This document shows positions 23,701 to 33,466 of a stretch of 64,000 bases of DNA, in pieces. Numbering within the stretch: the first letter of the stretch is position 1; each line of letters begins with the position of its first letter. Source of the stretch: Astropecten irregularis (taxonomy: Eukaryota > Echinodermata > Asteroidea > Paxillosida > Astropectinidae); assembly GCA_963971285.1 (NCBI GenBank), contig OZ020254.1, positions 1 to 64,000 on the forward strand, read 5' to 3'. The position numbers were made by a program, and so were the translations under genes. The notes under the pieces were generated by a model. It worked only from the letters and a program-made list of their open reading frames with translations. It searched no databases and was not told the origin of the DNA.

Positions 23701-26700
23701 AAGGTACCCCGTCCTGTTGAGAGTGAGCAACTGGGATGTAATCGGTGGGTCCTTTGTCAGCATGTGGTTGGGGCCTGCGATGATCAGCTCACTCATCTTA
23801 CTGTGGTACATGTCTGTGTTGAGGATAACGCTGGCGCGCCCCTTATCGGCTTGGAGGATCATGATGGACCGATCCTTTCGCACTTGACCTCAGGCTGCTG
23901 CAAAAGGATTGGTCCATCATGATCCTCTCACATGACAAGGATAGAAACACCAGGCCTTTCTAACTCCAAGCATCTATGATTATTAGTATTGCTTTGTATT
24001 CAGTCTGTTAATTTATTTCTTTGTTTTTGTTTAATAGAGAAGAGAAGAGACAAGTAGCTTCCTTGGTGTCAAGCACCTTGTACTGTATGAGTGCAGCTGA
24101 ACTATATGAAATGGCACTGCTCATCTTACAAGAGGTAAGACTGTGATGACAATGAACCTTGACTCTCCCAAACACTGTAGTGCCCCCTGGAATAGCAACT
24201 TCATAAAATGTTATTGTACTTTCATATATTTGTTAGTTTTCTGTTATTTTTGTTTAATTATCATGTGTTTTTTTAAATGTTTTTAAGATATATATTTTTA
24301 ACTTATTTAATATGTCCTTGTAATTTTCCTGAATATTGTATGTACAGCATATTTTGTTATTTTCTTGTCTAACTTTCTAAGCGCATAGAGACTTGCTCCG
24401 CAATGTGTTATGCGCTCTATAAGAACTGTTTATTATTATTATTATTATTAACTTTTACAATTGTTCACTGGGGCTCATAAAAGGACAGTGTTTTAAACAT
24501 GAATGGGTTTCCCAGCAAAAATAAGAAATCAATCAATCAATCAATCAATCAATGGTCTGGGTTGGCTGTCGCTGAGCTATTTATTAATCATTCATTCATT
24601 CATACAACATTTATTTCCATATCACAGATAAAGAAAATACAGAAATGTGTTTTAAGGAAAAGCTGGCTCCCCTAGCCCCTCAGTCAAAGTAACTGAAGAT
24701 TTCAGTATGTACACAAATTGTTTGCTTTGTTTTATCTTAAAGTATGCAAACCTGTTCACCATCAAACTTGATTCTAAGTATTAGTTATCATGCAAAATAT
24801 CAAATATGACATTGTCTCACCCCACATACCACAACCCGGATGATATGCATCTTGACAGTGTGTTTGCATTTCCACATTAGGACAAGATGAAAGATTCTGA
24901 GAGAGTAAAACTTGAAGACACCTCCTTGTCATCTCAAGAGACTCTCAATCAGACATCTCTAGAACAAGCCACAACAGAGACAGCAATTACAGACAAAGGA
25001 AGAGATAAGGAAGCAGTGTCTTCATTGGATGAGGAGAGAGGGAAGGTTTTGGGAGGGGTGGGGAGGAAAGTGAACCACCCGTTCTCTGTTGAGTCTGCAG
25101 ACATGACATCACCCTCAGGGAAAGCAGGGTAAGTGTCTAATGTGCTCTCCTTGTCTGATAATCATATAGCCTCATGTTGGATCTATGTGTGTTACTATGG
25201 TTACTATGTATGACAGACTCAAGGGGGAGCATGCCCAATGCCAAACTCATTTTAACCGCACATTATCATCACGTTCAAACCACTCAGCCGAGAACCACTC
25301 AGATCCATTATTCAACATAACCTCTTGACTCTTTGCACATTAGGTGCCTTGGTCACTTACATGTACAGTATTCTGTTGTGAAAGACAACATTGTAAATGT
25401 AAGACAAATGTTGCTTTTGCTTTTTTTTTTAGAATGGAAATTCAATTCAATCATCTCTATTTGTTTGGCACGTGGTGGATGGGGAGGTGATTTGTGCGTG
25501 AACTGGTAGTTCTTTTTTCAATTTTAGTTTATAATTGAAAAGTTAAGAAAGATAAATTGACTGGAGCAGGATTCGAACCAGTGACCTCGGAAAACCATAG
25601 GTCTACTGGCGCTCTTACCAACTGAGCTACCCAGCCCTATATTGCTGTTGTCTCTAATAATAATAATAATTGGGTTACATTTGATTGAAATTTGCTAATG
25701 GTATGACGGTTTTACTCTTGAATATGGAAGGTAAGATTTGCTTGAAACCACCTGACTGCGCCTCAAAAAAACTGTGAAGATATTGATAGAATCAGTCACA
25801 CTGTTGAGAAGCTGCTATTTGATTAACATGAATTAGAGGGACACATCATTATTATTTTTAATTGCATGGACACTTTAAAGTGTACAGTGTTATGTTGCTG
25901 TATTATATCTCCATACAGTGTGTTTTAAAGGTAGTATCATTCTTTGGTAGCATATTCACAGATTTACTTATTTACTTACAGGGTACATAGATGGTGATGG
26001 TAGAAACCTGAAATGCTGTATTTATCCAGAAAAGAGTAAAACCAATGACCAAAAAATGATTTAGATCTTTTAAAAGAAAATATTTCTAAAATACTTAGGG
26101 CGTTTTTCTCTGTCTTCTCAAAAAGTGGGCACCGTATGGGGCTGAAAATTTCACAGATGACTGTTACTATATCTTCCTTGATATTTTTGCCCATGAATCT
26201 GCATTTCTTTGACAAAAACCAAAGTATGAATATCATATTACCTTTAACGTGTGCATCAAAAACAAAATTGAATCATTCGTATTAAATAGATTTTAATTAC
26301 TTTAAACATGTATAGAGGTCAAGAATACCCATGTAATCAAATTTAAAATTGCATCAATTCAGGTTAGATAGACACAATGTTTTATTCATTTTACTCAATG
26401 TTGTACAACACTAATTAAAACACAGCAAAATAGAAGCAGATGAATATCAATTGGATCGGTTTGCGGAAACAAACAATATCAACTAGATGTGTTTGTTGAC
26501 AAACACTGAGCTGTTTCGCGTATGTTTTTATAAATAATATGAAAAACAAACATGAACGCAATTGTCCCAGTACAGAGAAATTGCGGTGTTTTAATTGTCG
26601 TAAACAACTATAAGGAGCGTCGTCACTCGTCCATTAATATACATATAGGTACATGTACATACACACGACCATGAGAAACACAGAAATGGCAGTCTACTAT

Positions 26701-28677
26701 AGGCCAGCGCGCAAAGTATGTATGGTTGTGCATGGGCGGTGGAAACAGCAAAATGACTGATTTTCTAGCTCGTCGTACTACGTTTACATGTACACAATTG
26801 GCCCACTACCATGGATAGCCATATCAGCGGTCCAAGAATTTCCAAGGCCCGTGTTTTGTGTTATGTTTGACTCTAAATGGCAAAATTAATGATTAAAAAA
26901 AAATCAATAAAAATTCAATCGATGACGTCATCGTGACGTCACTTCACATAAGGGATACTAGTACCATTTCCTACCTACCCACCAAGTTTCATTTCGATCG
27001 GATATTCGCTTCTATGTGTTTCCGTGAAAAAGTGGCAAAATTAATTATTCAAAAATCAATAAAAAATCAGCCGATGACGTCATCGTGACGTCACTTCAGA
27101 TTTAGGATACTAGTACCATTTCCTACCTATCCACCAAGTTTCATCACCATCGGATATTTCCTTATATGTGAATCAGAAACTCGGCTTTTTGATGACGTCA
27201 TCATGACGTCACCACTTTTTGGTATTTTGTGGCATATGCCTATAACCTAACAAACATTTTATCGAAAGAATTTCGAAATTGCGATATGTCGTTCAGGAGA
27301 TATAAAGAAAAGGTCCAAAAATTTAATAATTCGTAAAAAATCACACGATGACGTCATCGACGCGTGACTGCAATTTTTGTCTATAACACGTCCCCATATA
27401 CTTGCATACCAAGTTTGAGTTGCATCGGACTTGCCGTTCCGGAGCTAAAGAGCCCTAAAATTTGCACTTTTATGATGACGTAATTGTGCACGTGATGACG
27501 TCACGATGACGTACTTACGCGGGACACTATTCGGGGTGGTGGTCTAACTATGTGCCAAGTATCAAGTTTATCGGAATTGGCATAATGGTAGAAGTGGCTC
27601 TTAGAAAACCCCTGTGTTATGTCTATGGGAAAAAAGTGGAAAAAGAAAAAAAAAAAAAAAAAAAGGAAAAAATAAAAAAAAAAATAACAAAAACAAAAGC
27701 TGTTCCGCCGCATGCGAAACAGCTAATTAGGAAAGCAATAACTCATCGAAACTAATGAGCGCTTGTAGATCCACAGACTGGCAAGGAGGCAGGAAATCAG
27801 TGCTGTGAATGATTACAATAAGAAATATATCAATTGGTACCAACGAGGAGGGTAAGGAGACCAACACTGATGGATGTTTGAACTAGGCTAATGGGAATGA
27901 TTATAATGTGAATAGAAAATCAAATGTAAACATGAACATGGTCAAAGCGCGTATGACATTGTTGACATTCTGTTGCCTCCTCACCGGGTTTTGACACGTA
28001 AAGTCTGTTCCAAAATGTAATTAGTGAGTTGCTTATATGGGCCAAGGGTATGATGTTTGCTAAAAGCCTTGAAATTAGGTTATGTCATACCATCCATAGC
28101 AACAAGGATCAGCTCTCACAGAAAGGAGATTTTGAGATATTATCATGGGTCGGCAGTTCCAGAAAAACCTTGTTCATACTGTACATGGTTATGTACTGCA
28201 GAAATGAGAATGGTGCTGCAAATTTGATTAATAATTTAAAGGTATCTATATGTGGTGACAGGATTTCATTTTTTTATTTCATTGGGATGCAAATTGCAGC
28301 ATTATTACCTCAGTACAAGGCGTTCAAATTTACAATAACTTATGAAAAAACTCCTAATTTTTTAACTTTTTATGTAATGGAATATAAAAGAAAATCAGCC
28401 TTAATTAAAAGCCATTTTGTTTTCCTTTTGATATTATTCAATTTGCAGACAATCAGTGAATGTCCAGAAACCTTCAAATAGCCCCTCTGTCCTACCAGAA
28501 TGTCTCCCCCCTGAAACAGTCACATGTGTCCCAGAAACTGCTGGATATTTAGTAGCTTCTATGAGGGCAAAGGGATGTACTACTACTCATCCAGGGGAGA
28601 TTACTGCTGAGCAGAGAGTGGAGGGGATGAAGGCAAGCAAGGGACCTGATTTGTCCTTCTTGGATGATATCTTCTGA
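17723..28677 (+). CDS. PNKP-type P-loop kinase fused to a degenerate HAD-like domain (5' end missing)
   Basis: Nine exons join in phase: 17723-17932, 18981-19244, 20059-20221, 20703-21225, 21633-21746, 22663-22821, 24038-24134, 24881-25128, 28449-28677 (TGA). They give 668 residues. Residues 1-3 are GKT, the end of a Walker A loop. NVAIDDENW (47-55) occupies the place of the VVIDNTN segment of polynucleotide kinases, followed by an Arg (60) and VPNCRFRCIKF (71-81), like the strand after the TN motif in PNKP. From about 158 the sequence follows a HAD phosphatase: ALFVQWEGAF (163-172) sits where FDxDGT is expected, IIIIAS (202-207) resembles motif II, and PKPGLLAFLQ...YLYQSQDQADSARAAG (260-298) resembles motifs III-IV. 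Both motif I aspartates are replaced (Q, E), so phosphatase activity is unlikely. Order kinase then HAD is that of phage T4 Pnkp, opposite to animal PNKP. The rest (about 310-668) is unrecognised and partly low complexity. The homology call is by eye. Confidence 0.7.
18403..18548. mobile_element. Short hairpin MITE in intron
   Basis: Two arms are near-perfect inverted copies: GTCGATTCTAGCTTCCCTCG and TGTTGGAAGTT on the left, AACTTCCAACACTGACCTCG and GGAGCTAGAATCGAC on the right, with weaker pairing outward through ATGGTTT/AAACCAT. About 145 bp in total with a loop of roughly 30 bases. It lies in the first visible intron of the kinase/HAD gene. Confidence 0.7.
19590..19690 (-). repeat. tRNA-derived SINE relic
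   Basis: On the minus strand the segment contains GTCGTGGGTTCGAATCCCAC, a perfect B box with a paired T arm, and an upstream TTAGCTC stretch, but the D-arm region is stretched and the anticodon arm does not fold. A related fragment, TCTGCACTAGTAAGCAGG, occurs near 38430. I infer a decayed tRNA-headed SINE rather than a tRNA gene. Confidence 0.6.
21335..21420 (-). repeat. tRNA-derived SINE relic
   Basis: The minus strand reads GGCTGGATACATGTAGCTCA then GTTTGTAGAGC (A-box region) and GGTTGCAGGTTCAAATAT (B-box region). The D arm is recognisable; the acceptor and T arms are mutated. It lies in an intron of the kinase/HAD gene. Confidence 0.55.
22058..22301. mobile_element. MITE with TATGGAATT ends
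   Basis: The left end is TATGGAATTTTATATCTGC; the right end, reversed, is TATGGAATTCCATATCTGC. The interior repeats partly inverted motifs around GGGCATCATCCGTCGC and GGCGATGGGTGACAC. About 244 bp, inside an intron of the kinase/HAD gene. Open frames across it are not genes. Confidence 0.65.
23285..23883 (-). mobile_element. Penelope-like element fragment (5'-truncated reverse transcriptase)
   Basis: The minus-strand frame ending at TGA 23478-23476 encodes about 135 residues typical of the N-terminal part of Penelope-like reverse transcriptases: ILQADKGRASVILNTDMY, then RTGYLDDVTYRKLHP and PRIYGLLGNHKPGTPLRPIV. The catalytic palm motifs are missing, and the frame breaks off after SKYLAQRYERIHQ, so this is a dead fragment. 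Downstream on the same strand (about 23285-23360) is sequence of the Penelope terminal-repeat type, including a hammerhead-like motif. The element lies in an intron of the kinase/HAD gene, antisense to it. Confidence 0.85.
23318..23362 (-). ncRNA. Hammerhead ribozyme-like motif, core mutated
   Basis: On the minus strand CTGATGAAGGC is followed by a stem that closes with GCC and then AAAACGTTGCTACTG. This has the layout of a hammerhead core: CUGAUGA, stem II, GAAA, then stem III side. Penelope-like elements are known to carry hammerhead motifs in their terminal repeats. Here the conserved GAAA reads CAAAA, with the G lost, so self-cleavage is not expected. The identification rests on motif order and context. 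Confidence 0.5.
23854..23927. repeat. Inverted duplication at the 5' junction of the Penelope fragment
   Basis: 23854-23882 (GAGGATCATGATGGACC...) and 23899-23927 are inverted copies over 29 bases with two mismatches, separated by 16 bases. The left arm is the first preserved coding part of the reverse transcriptase (RKDRSIMI), so the element's truncated 5' end is followed by a snapped-back copy of itself. Confidence 0.8.
24528..24553. repeat. AATC microsatellite
   Basis: Six uninterrupted AATC/CAAT units in an intron. A shorter TTA run lies just upstream at about 24430-24450. Confidence 0.9.
25556..25638 (-). repeat. tRNA-derived SINE relic
   Basis: The minus strand reads GGCTGGGTAGCTCAGTTGGT then AAGAGCGCC, an excellent A box, and CACTGGTTCGAATCCTGC, a good B box. 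The 7 bp acceptor stem can still form with wobble pairs, but the anticodon arm does not pair. A head of this type is typical of invertebrate tRNA SINEs. It lies in an intron of the kinase/HAD gene. Confidence 0.65.
25928..26244. mobile_element. MITE family A, nearly full copy
   Basis: The left end AAGGTAGTATCAT and the right end TTACCTT, preceded by AAAGTATGAATATCATA, are inverted, slightly decayed copies of the family ends. The interior has GTGGGCACCGTATGGGGCTG and GCCCATGAATCTGC as in the other copies. It sits in the last intron of the kinase/HAD gene. Confidence 0.85.
26508..27724. repeat. Intronic block of diverged tandem repeats with eight TGACGTCA palindromes
   Basis: Perfect TGACGTCA (CRE-type) octamers begin at 26923, 26934, 27075, 27086, 27193, 27204, 27349 and 27496. 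They are embedded in diverged repeats of about 120-150 bp; each repeat also carries CACCAAGTTTCAT or similar and ATCGGA. The block is framed by GAGCTGTTTCGCGTATG on the left and CCGCATGCGAAACAGCT on the right, which are inverted relatives, so it may be a mobile element of about 1.2 kb. A long A-rich tract lies at about 27643-27690. It falls in the last intron (25129-28448) of the kinase/HAD gene. Confidence 0.6.
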
Positions 28678-30902
28678 GGTAATTGGAATTTAGTAATGGA
28701 TAAATATTCCACTGACTGTCTATTACAAGTATGCTTGTACCAGGACTCTGCCAATACTAGTACACTCACAGTTCAGGGCCCAATGTCATGGAACCCATTA
28801 CTGTAAGCAAATGTTCTTCACTTTTACGATAGCAGACTTTTTTGCTCACGGTTAGCGAATTTCTCGCTATACGTTAAGCAACCTGGACTTTCTTCAGAAT
28901 GCACATGACAGCACGCCAGCAGAAAAAATTGTATGCTGCCCATGCCATACTCAAGAAAACTTCATTTGGATAAAAAAGTACTTGTGCAAGATGTTTTTAG
29001 TGCTCAATGAAAATATAATTCATAAGGAATGTGCACAAATAGTCTCATATATGAACACCAATTTCACTAAATTTTTCAGATTTTATTTGTATCCAAGATA
29101 CTTGGGATGATTGCACTTTACCCAATGCATAATCTGACTCCCCTTTAACATGTTTAATGTAGATATTGTGCAATCGTGGTAATGATTTGTGCTTCTGCGT
29201 CAGATCACATTTTTCAATGAATGAGACATGTTTCTGCAAATTTGTTAAGTGATTAATGAAATAGAAATCTTGCTTCGTATCCTTGCCCTCTCAAGAGTCT
29301 CTGAGAGCTTTTTAAACAGTTATTCCTTGAGATAACTGAATTAATTCATAGAAGTTGGCATCATGTTGTCACATTGTAGGGGTTATGTACACTTCATGGC
29401 AGTGTAGGCGTCAAGATGTATGCATGTGGCATTCATTGTGCCTACCCATGGAAACATATTGCACTTAGTATGGCCGGATTTTTTTATCTGTCACTCACAA
29501 TTGCCCCATATACATTTGTATACACTCAATATACCACACCTGCATATCCATCATATGAAATCCTTAGACTCAGTGGACATTGTTACTTCTTTGCAAAATT
29601 CAATTTGCTGGCTTTTGTATCAATTCATGGGGGATGGACTGCACTGATGTCTTGCTAAAAGCAGGTTGAGACCATGAAAGAGAAATAAAAGCACTGATCA
29701 AAGCTTGAGGTGAATAGTGAAAGTAGATTGACTCAAAATATGCACCCACTGTACAATGTGTTATTTGTTTCTGTAACAGGACATACAGCCTTTCCACAAC
29801 TGCACAAAACACTGCAACTTATTAGATATAAAAGATTTCGTGAAGACCATGTGTTTTAAAAGTGCCCTTGTTGGCATTTACAAAACTGCATTCAAGAGGT
29901 CTGCAGCATTTGGGCGATATTAATTACAAACAAAAATCATAAACCGTAAAGTAATCAAAATGTTGTTTTATATTTACCATATTTAGGTTATAGGTTATTG
30001 TTTTGTTTCATGGCCCCAAAAGTTAAAATCTAATGAGGGTTATTAAAAAAAAAAAATACGAAGAATGTTTAAATATCATCTTCTGTATGTTTATATTGTT
30101 TGAAGATAATAATGAGGACATTTGCAGTTTTCAGTATAAAACCTCCCAATGCAGAAGTGCAGAAAAGCTTATGAGTTTAATTTTTTTCTTTTTGTTTTGT
30201 TTTGTTAATTGGTATTAGCAACTCTGCCAAAGCACTAAATGACATAGAATTCATCCTTTGACATGAGGACATTATTTCCTCATCATTCCATCTGAGAAGG
30301 AAGAAGTTCTTTACTTTGATATCTGTCTATAGCATGTATACATGTACTTCACTTTTGTCAAGTAGATGATGAACCAGTCCAATCTAAAACCTTCACAAAC
30401 TCACAGTTTTCCTGTCCAGCCAGCCCACCGGCAGTTTAAGACGGCATCAATGAGTTGTTGTATGTGTATACGATCCACGTTATGTCAAATTTGATTTGGC
30501 AAAGCTAGTGGGCGGATCCATTGGGCCAAGGTTATCTGCTTTATTGGGGTCCATCTTTATCTAATTGTCATCCTGATTAAAAGAGTGCTTTTTGGCGAGC
30601 TGCGAAGCAAAGCGAAGCCTATGTAGTAGTACCGTTCGTCCCGTCCGTCCGTCCGTCCGGCCGGCCGTCCGCGTGAAATGTTAAAGTTTTTTAGTATGTG
30701 CTTGAACCGCCATTTTTTTTGTTTTTTGGGTGGGTGCGTTGTCCAAAATTATGTTTTTCAATTTTCCCTAAAAAAGCATTTATGTTAAGTAGTTCAATGC
30801 GTCAAATGTGAAACTGGTTCCTGGCTGATTTTTGCTGAGCATGGAAATCTGCTTCATCTCTTGCTAGACAAGATCTGTGAACTTGTCTTAGGAGTTCATT
30901 AC
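28678..30902. other. Intergenic, no gene recognised
   Basis: Begins with the probable 3' UTR of the kinase/HAD gene. No further gene is supported on either strand. Near 30595-30670 a GCGAGCTGCGAAGCAAAGCG segment is followed by a CCGT tetranucleotide run (CCGTCCGTCCGTCCGTCCGG), which looks like the end of a dispersed repeat. Confidence 0.4.
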
Positions 30903-31140
30903 TAAAGCCCACCGCACACTATATGATCCGACTACGACCCGACTGGTTTTTGGAAGGATCGCAAAGCATTCTGGGAGTCTTAACCGTGATTCGACAGTCG
31001 AATCTTGCCGACTGGCCATCAGAGTGGGTCTGCGACTGGGAACAATCACGGTTAAGACTCCCAGAATGCTTTGCGATCCTTCCAAAAACCAGTCGGGTCC
31101 TAGTCGGAATGTCGGATCGTATAGTGTGCGGTGGGCTTTA
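30903..31140. mobile_element. Hairpin MITE with about 95-base inverted arms
   Basis: TAAAGCCCACCGCACACTAT at the left is matched by the inverted ATAGTGTGCGGTGGGCTTTA at the right. Pairing continues inward through GGTTTTTGGAAGGATCGCAA and GCATTCTGGGAGTCTTAACC with very few mismatches. The termini are consistent with a TA target duplication as in Tc1/mariner-type elements. The 238 bp element would fold into one long hairpin if transcribed. Open frames here are mirror images of each other and are not genes. Confidence 0.85.
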
Positions 31141-31237
31141 GTCCCTTATTAGGATCCTGTCCACTGTCCACGCTTAAAGTGGCAAACAGAATAACTCTAG
31201 ATCGAAGCGTACACAATTTTATAGGCAACGGACGGAC

Positions 31238-31449
31238 CCTTACGAAATGAGGCTTAATGCTAGGCTTGGGATTTATTTTTCTACCGCCATTTTGTGTCCA
31301 AAAAGAAATAATTATATGGGCTTGATAACATACATGTACATGGTTAAGCTGAAGCCTTTCTTCGGCTTCGTCATGTGGCCCAATCCCTTCATTTCGTTGT
31401 TGGGCCTCATATCCCAAACCTAGCATCAAGTCTGCTTGGTTTCGTAAGG
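31238..31449. mobile_element. Non-autonomous TIR element, copy 2 (short)
   Basis: The left end CCTTACGAAATGAGGCTTAA and GCTAGGCTTGGGAT match, inverted, ATCCCAAACCTAGCATCAAG and TTTCGTAAGG at the right. Shared interior pieces with the 4258-5172 element include GGCCCAATCCCTTCATTTCG and the small hairpin around GCTGAAGCC/GGCTTCG. It lacks the internal GTTTTCACGAAGAGAC repeats. Confidence 0.8.
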
Positions 31450-33466
31450 CACACCTTGATTCTCCATGATTATATGGAAAGTACTCATGAACTAACCATG
31501 CAAGCCATATTCTTCACAATCCCGTGACGTATGCTTGTAGTAAGCGCAGATAATTTGTTCTCTTCAGGGATTTCTCACAATCGGTAAATTCAGCTATTGG
31601 GCCCTAATAAATACCATACACGGGGCATTCTATTCATAGTGAGAGCCTCCAATGAAATGTATGAATGCAATGTTCAATCATGCTATTTATTAACACATTC
31701 TCTTACTAGTTTCAATTAAAGACTACCATATTGTCCAGCCATATGTGCCGTTTTCTGTTCGTTATCTTCGTCTCCTCGCCAATCCCAAATGGGTTCTGAA
31801 TGTCCAGATGTTGGAACATTGAATGAATTTGTCGATGTTCACCCCGATTGCATTCGAACAAAGTACACGCTTTTAAAAATCATTATTAATGCCGCACCAG
31901 AGCGGCAGACTTAGGCCCGATGACGATTTATCAATTTGTAAAAGCATTTTTACTGCATGGCAAATAATTCCCAGGCCTTGAACAAATGAAAAAAAATTCA
32001 ATACCGTACAGGCTGTGTAACCCATAGGATTTTTTTTATCATTATCTTTCAACACACTAGCTCATTATTAAATGTTAATGCACCAGAGAAACCGCTCGAC
32101 AGAGCAGATTTTGCCGGCAACATGTTTTGTTTTAATGTGAATGAAAATAAATCTACACTAACTTGCCATTTCATTTTAAAAGTTGAAAACATTTCTTGTC
32201 AGAAAAACATTCTGCTGAAACATTGTTTGCAAATTCAGAGTGCCATTTGAGGTTAGGGGTGCCGGCCATTGTGAGCACTGGTGCACCTAAACGAAATTAA
32301 CATGAAAGAATTGGTGAACTTCTTACTGGTTTATTGAGTATTGTGTTCTCATCTGTTTTAACAATGAAACAGCTGTACAGTGCAGGCACAAGAACACGTT
32401 CGTTTCATTAAATCTACACGGTGAGCAAATGACTGCAGTTAATAATTTACAAGCTATTCACTTCAAATGTAAATTGATCAAGTGCCACACACTTCACGTT
32501 CATTTTGGCAATTTTCACCTTTCTCTCTTAGTTTACATTTACCTTTTGCCACAAATTCCTGTGCGTTATTAGCATTTCAGTATTTGAATGAATACAGCAT
32601 ATAAATCTCATGTTTATTCTTGATTCAGACTTTCGCTGTGTTGATCATCAAACACAAACAGTATCATATATTCAAAATTAAAACAGTCGAAATGTTTTTT
32701 TAAACGACAATTTTACTCATTGTCATTTATAATACTGATGTTAATTCATGGTACTTTATAACAGTACTTAATTTCTGTTAATGAAAGCATTCATCATCCT
32801 TTTACAGTCAGTGTACTTTATAACCCTAACCCGTCCTCTATGGTCCACTCATTTCCACACACTGCCTTACTCTGAAACTAAACCTTTTTCTGATTGGGCA
32901 TTTTCTTCTCTCAATTTAAACGAAATGACAACATCTTTTCCTCCGTCAGGTCTTCATAATGGTTTCCTTTCTCTTATTCTTTCTCGTTTTCTTTGAGGTT
33001 TGATTTGTTGGCGTGTACTATAGGGGAAGTCCCCCGGGCGCCATTTTTTTTGGGGGGGTGCCAAAAAGCCCAAAGAAAAAAGATGAACTGTTTAAGTTGG
33101 GAATATAATTCGATGAACCCCCCAAAAAAATTCCAATTTGAAATTGTGTCATTTTTTGTATAGGCATCAGAAGTTGAAAATTAGGGGCGCAATGTTAGCT
33201 TGCACCGGGCGCCGTTTTACGCCTCTGGTCTCGGCAGTATCTGATTTGCTATAAAACTTACATCGCTGACAGCTGGTTTTTATCTTCAGTATAAAAGGAG
33301 GACGCTAAGTCAGTATTTCCTGCTAAGCATAATCGAAGCCTTAGCATAGTAAAATGGGAATAAAGTAATTCAGCAAAATGCTCTGCTGATCATTTCAGTT
33401 TGTCTCCCGCCATTTTGATCTTCAGCATCGTCTGCCAAGCCATTCAACGACGAAGGTCATCATAAG
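31450..33466. other. Intergenic, downstream of the GPCR, no gene recognised
   Basis: AT-rich DNA without a supported gene. Its right end is probably the GPCR 3' UTR. At 33030-33060 a GCGCCATTTTTTTTGGGGGG segment resembles a diverged dispersed repeat. A short ATAACCCTAACCCG at 32818 is a telomere-like fragment. Confidence 0.4.

Noticed and set aside
25556-25638. Functional tRNA gene
   Set aside because: The anticodon arm does not pair and the T stem is broken; it is a SINE relic.
27552-27755. Lys-rich open frame over an A-rich tract and its Phe-rich antisense
   Set aside because: It is a reading of a low-complexity A/T tract inside an intron.
30888-31141. Two similar small open frames in opposite directions near 31 kb
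   Set aside because: They mirror each other because the sequence is a near-perfect hairpin MITE.
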